From Trichormus sp. NMC-1 (GTDB lineage Bacteria; Cyanobacteriota; Cyanobacteriia; Cyanobacteriales; Nostocaceae): 64,000 bases of DNA. The position numbers were made by a program, and so were the translations under genes. How positions within the stretch are numbered: the first letter of the stretch is position 1; each line of letters starts with the position of its first letter. The notes under the pieces are model-generated. The model saw only the letters and a program-made list of their open reading frames with translations. It was not told the origin of the DNA and made no database searches. This document shows positions 63,928 through 64,000 of this stretch, in pieces. Where the stretch lies: positions 257,790 to 321,789 of the forward strand of contig NZ_LZQD01000005.1 in NCBI RefSeq assembly GCF_001858025.1. Direction: 5' to 3'.

Positions 63928-64000
63928 TGACAGCCAGATTCTATCCTAACGCTAGTACTCAACTTAACCAATTGGACAGAAGAAGGAAAAGAAACTTTGA
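63927..64000 (+). CDS. 5' part of a gene running off the window
   Basis: ATG at 63927 overlapping the preceding stop; 24 codons to the edge (MTARFYPNASTQLNQLDRRR...). Too short to identify; coupling with the 42-aa ORF is suggested by the TGATG overlap. Confidence 0.3.
   Translation, partial: MTARFYPNASTQLNQLDRRRKRNF

Overview
The window looks like chromosomal DNA of a filamentous, heterocyst-type cyanobacterium (Nostocales, Anabaena/Nostoc/Trichormus-like). Signs seen in the sequence: frequent HIP1 octamers (GCGATCGC), many heptameric short tandem repeats between genes (GGGAATA, CCATTAC, TCACCTG, ACTCCTG, ATTAGTC), AT-rich spacers, and cyanobacterial families such as DUF3038/DUF4335, a GUN4-like protein, CyaB- and CyaC-type adenylate cyclases and an FHA-PBP1 fusion. 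The species cannot be fixed from the sequence alone.

Layout. 0-13 kb: a TIGR01777 epimerase; PBP1C divergent from a giant alpha-2-macroglobulin lipoprotein that has lost its thioester; a translationally coupled NuiA-like nuclease inhibitor; a secreted unknown. 13-19 kb: tandem-GAF adenylate cyclase (CyaB2-like), SbcD, GUN4-like protein. 19-23 kb: CysH, an unknown, a DppB-type permease, Apt. 23-26.6 kb: the DUF3038 and DUF4335 genes, separated by a decayed IS200/IS605-type element whose tnpB is split by an antisense LAGLIDADG endonuclease gene. 26.6-31 kb: FHA-PBP1A, a secreted Pro/Ser/Thr-rich protein, LspA, BioY. 31-36 kb: pstSCAB behind a Pho box. 36-41 kb: three two-component genes, the last a receiver fused by deletion to the tail of an EAL domain. 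41-41.8 kb: graveyard of an IS4-like transposase fragment, an rpsB 5' fragment, tRNA-Gly and a palindromic repeat. 41.8-48 kb: a TonB-like protein, CyaC, a GNAT acetyltransferase. 48.8-56 kb: an unknown cyanobacterial protein, HisC, YqiA-like hydrolase, sulfurtransferase, MnmD, GlmU, isoaspartyl peptidase, DUF2256. 56.5-64 kb: multi-GAF sensor kinase-like protein, PyrD, a membrane-anchored HTH protein with candidate operator repeats, a Ser/Thr kinase, and small ORFs at the right edge.

Themes. Envelope and peptidoglycan functions (PBP1C, A2M, FHA-PBP1A, LspA, GlmU, TonB-like) and signalling (two adenylate cyclases, four kinase-type sensors, a Ser/Thr kinase) dominate. The most unusual material is in the mobile and repeat DNA: a nested HEG-in-tnpB insertion, a dispersed family with TATAGCA ends that carries heptamer arrays and has rewritten the GlmU C-terminus, a 79-bp MITE related to the IS4-like relic, and an in-frame repeat insertion in PBP1C. 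All functional calls come from reading motifs; no database search was run.
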